The translations under genes and the position numbers were made by a program. This document shows, piece after piece, positions 62,626 to 64,000 of a stretch of DNA of 64,000 bases. The first letter of the stretch is position 1; every line of letters starts with the position of its first letter. This stretch comes from Pyrinomonadaceae bacterium (GTDB taxonomy: Bacteria; Acidobacteriota; Blastocatellia; Pyrinomonadales; Pyrinomonadaceae). The notes under the pieces are model-generated. The model was not told the DNA's origin and searched no databases. It worked only from the letters and a program-made list of their open reading frames with translations. The stretch spans positions 1-64,000 of the forward strand of contig JAVEDE010000117.1 in NCBI GenBank assembly GCA_030841105.1, written 5' to 3'.

Positions 62626-64000
62626 TCAACCGCCCTCGGACTTGGCCGCGCGCTGCTTCTGTTGATAGAGGAACGAGACGGCGAGCAGGATCGCGCCGAG
62701 CACGAGGAACGAGACGATGCGATAAAACTTTTCGAGCACGGCCAGATCGAGGAAGAAGACTTTCAAGGCCGTCGCCGTCAAGAGCAGCAAAGCCATGATG
62801 CGGAGCAGGCGATTGCCGCGCCGGTGTCCGTAGAGCAGCATCGCGCCACCGTAGAGCGTCCAGACGAGCGAGAGCGAGAGTCCCTGCGCGAGCCTGAGGT
62901 CGCGCGTGTCGCGTTCGGCGAGCGCGCCCGCGCGGATCAGTTTCTCGAAGTAGCCGGTGGCTTCGAGGCTGAGCGCGGCGATGGCGTAGAGGTTCGCCGC
63001 GACGACGAGGGCGGTGAGGACGGCGTGCCGCTCGCGCTCGTCAATTTTGTCTGCGCGCGTGTAGAGCCGCCCGGCGTACCAGAGCGCGGCGATGAAGGCG
63101 ACGAAGGCCGCGAAGGTTTGGTTGACGAGCGGCAGATGCCACGCCGCGTTGTAGAAGCCCGCGTCGAGGGCGATGATTTTCACGCCCGTCACGACGAGCC
63201 ACGCGAGCGCGGCGAAGCGCAACGCGGGCAGGTTGCGCTTCACGCCGACGACGAGCGCACAGAGCGCGTAAAACGCCCACAGCACGCTCAAAGTAAACTG
63301 CCGCGCGTTCTCGACGGCGCGATACACGTCGTAGTCTTCCGTCCCGACGGCGAACAGGCGCGCTTTGAAGTAGTCGTTCACATCAACGGTGAGCAGCGTG
63401 AGGGCTAAGACGTTGGCGGCGAGGATGAGGACTGCGCCGAGGGTCTCGCGTTCATCGCGCGCCACACGCTCGCCCGCGCGCCGGTAGAGCCAGACCGCCC
63501 CGCCCAGCGCGGCGACGAGCGCGGCGGCGGAGACGGCGCGGCGGTTGACGAGCGGCACGAACCCGTCGCCCTCTCGGTAAGCGAACTCGAACACGTCAAC
63601 CGTGAACCAGCGCAGCAGCGCGAAGGCGAAGACCGGGAGCGCGACGTAGCGCGGCGCGTCGGCGTCCGAGCGCAGGCCGATCCACGTGAGCATCAGGGCT
63701 TCCACCGCCCACGCGATGGTGACCCACTGCTGGTCGAGTTGGATCGAGGCGGCGATGGTGAAGAAGGTGACGGCCGCGCCGACGTAAGAGAGCGCGAGCA
63801 ACTTGTCGGCGCGGTTGCGTTGATAGGTGAAGTAAAACAGGAGAACGTAGAAGCCCGACAGGACGAGCGCGTATGAACCGAGCAGCGAATGGTGGCTCGC
63901 TTCCAAGAGCGCGTAGCTCGCGGCGAAGAAGAGCGTGGCGTTCGACATGATGAGCGAGATGTCGAACCAGCGCGCGGGTCTCTGCTTGATGACGTTGTAG
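62626..64000 (-). CDS. DUF2339 multi-pass membrane protein (5' end outside window)
   Basis: The frame stays open from the window edge; ATG 63948 is probably internal. The ~458 visible residues have at least twelve hydrophobic segments. The C-terminus 'LLRIMALLLLTATALKVFFLDLAVLEKFYRIVSFLVLGAILL' matches the end of DUF2339 proteins (LLLGITLLKVFLYD...YRILSF). These are large, uncharacterised bacterial membrane proteins. It lies in the same direction as, and upstream of, the SRPBCC gene. Confidence 0.82.
   Translation of the reverse strand, partial: YNVIKQRPARWFDISLIMSNATLFFAASYALLEASHHSLLGSYALVLSGFYVLLFYFTYQRNRADKLLALSYVGAAVTFFTIAASIQLDQQWVTIAWAVEALMLTWIGLRSDADAPRYVALPVFAFALLRWFTVDVFEFAYREGDGFVPLVNRRAVSAAALVAALGGAVWLYRRAGERVARDERETLGAVLILAANVLALTLLTVDVNDYFKARLFAVGTEDYDVYRAVENARQFTLSVLWAFYALCALVVGVKRNLPALRFAALAWLVVTGVKIIALDAGFYNAAWHLPLVNQTFAAFVAFIAALWYAGRLYTRADKIDERERHAVLTALVVAANLYAIAALSLEATGYFEKLIRAGALAERDTRDLRLAQGLSLSLVWTLYGGAMLLYGHRRGNRLLRIMALLLLTATALKVFFLDLAVLEKFYRIVSFLVLGAILLAVSFLYQQKQRAAKSEGG

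Overview
The window is a high-GC bacterial chromosome segment with densely packed genes on both strands, no phage or plasmid module, and no insertion sequence that I can recognise. The gene set (Ycf48-type repeat protein, DUF2270, DUF2339, DUF3179, PrsK/PrsR-like regulators, hutH/hutU, a MoaD-MoaE fusion) and the GC-rich style suggest an acidobacterium, perhaps Blastocatellia/Pyrinomonadaceae-like. This is inference from style and gene content; there is no rRNA here to prove it.

Layout. 0-8 kb: the 3' end of a secreted protein, ybaB/ebfC, recR, pyrE, a Nudix hydrolase, a zinc-ribbon protein with three charged repeats, a GHMP kinase, a DedA protein and a UspA protein. 8-16.4 kb: ROK sugar kinase, lepA, MFS transporter, a Rad50/SbcC-like ATPase and RNase HI. 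16.4-24.6 kb: a Ycf48-like repeat protein, a zinc-ribbon/receiver fusion, and a leftward block dnaX - VOC - 4.5S SRP RNA - YggT - tRNA-Ser(GGA) - tRNA-Ser(CGA) - tadA. Together with ebfC-recR at the left end, this is the Bacillus-like tadA-ffs-dnaX-ebfC-recR neighbourhood split into two pieces. 24.6-37.4 kb: a HhH-GPD glycosylase, DUF2270, hutH, several hydrolases, L,D-transpeptidase, M23 peptidase, hutU, M28 peptidase and an esterase. 37.4-38.5 kb: a small island with a lower-GC orphan gene and a macro-domain gene. 38.5-45.4 kb: IMPase, a leftward PilZ - zinc protein - plsC - DUF3179 operon, and gyrA with a clear promoter and terminator. 45.5-52.3 kb: serine hydrolase, TetR regulator, the operon LON-domain - moaDE - carbonic anhydrase, sbcD, and a probable small structured RNA. 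52.3-56.7 kb: a PrsK/PrsR-like sigma-54 two-component system, next to a small receiver gene preceded by a consensus sigma-54 promoter. 56.7-64 kb: GNAT, CysQ-like phosphatase, group II decarboxylase, aldo/keto reductase, DUF962, SRPBCC and a truncated DUF2339 membrane protein.

Two observations stand out. First, the DUF3179 gene is interrupted by a single in-frame TGA exactly where the first Cys of its conserved CxxC belongs, and a stem-loop fitting bacterial SECIS geometry follows at once. This makes it a candidate selenoprotein not described to my knowledge. Second, about twenty intergenic spaces hold palindromic elements whose arms are degenerate 7-bp repeats (GTGACAA, TGAATCG, GTAGTCA and other families). 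Some are nested inside one another, they often supply the stop codon of the neighbouring gene, and they create false N-terminal extensions in the ORF track.
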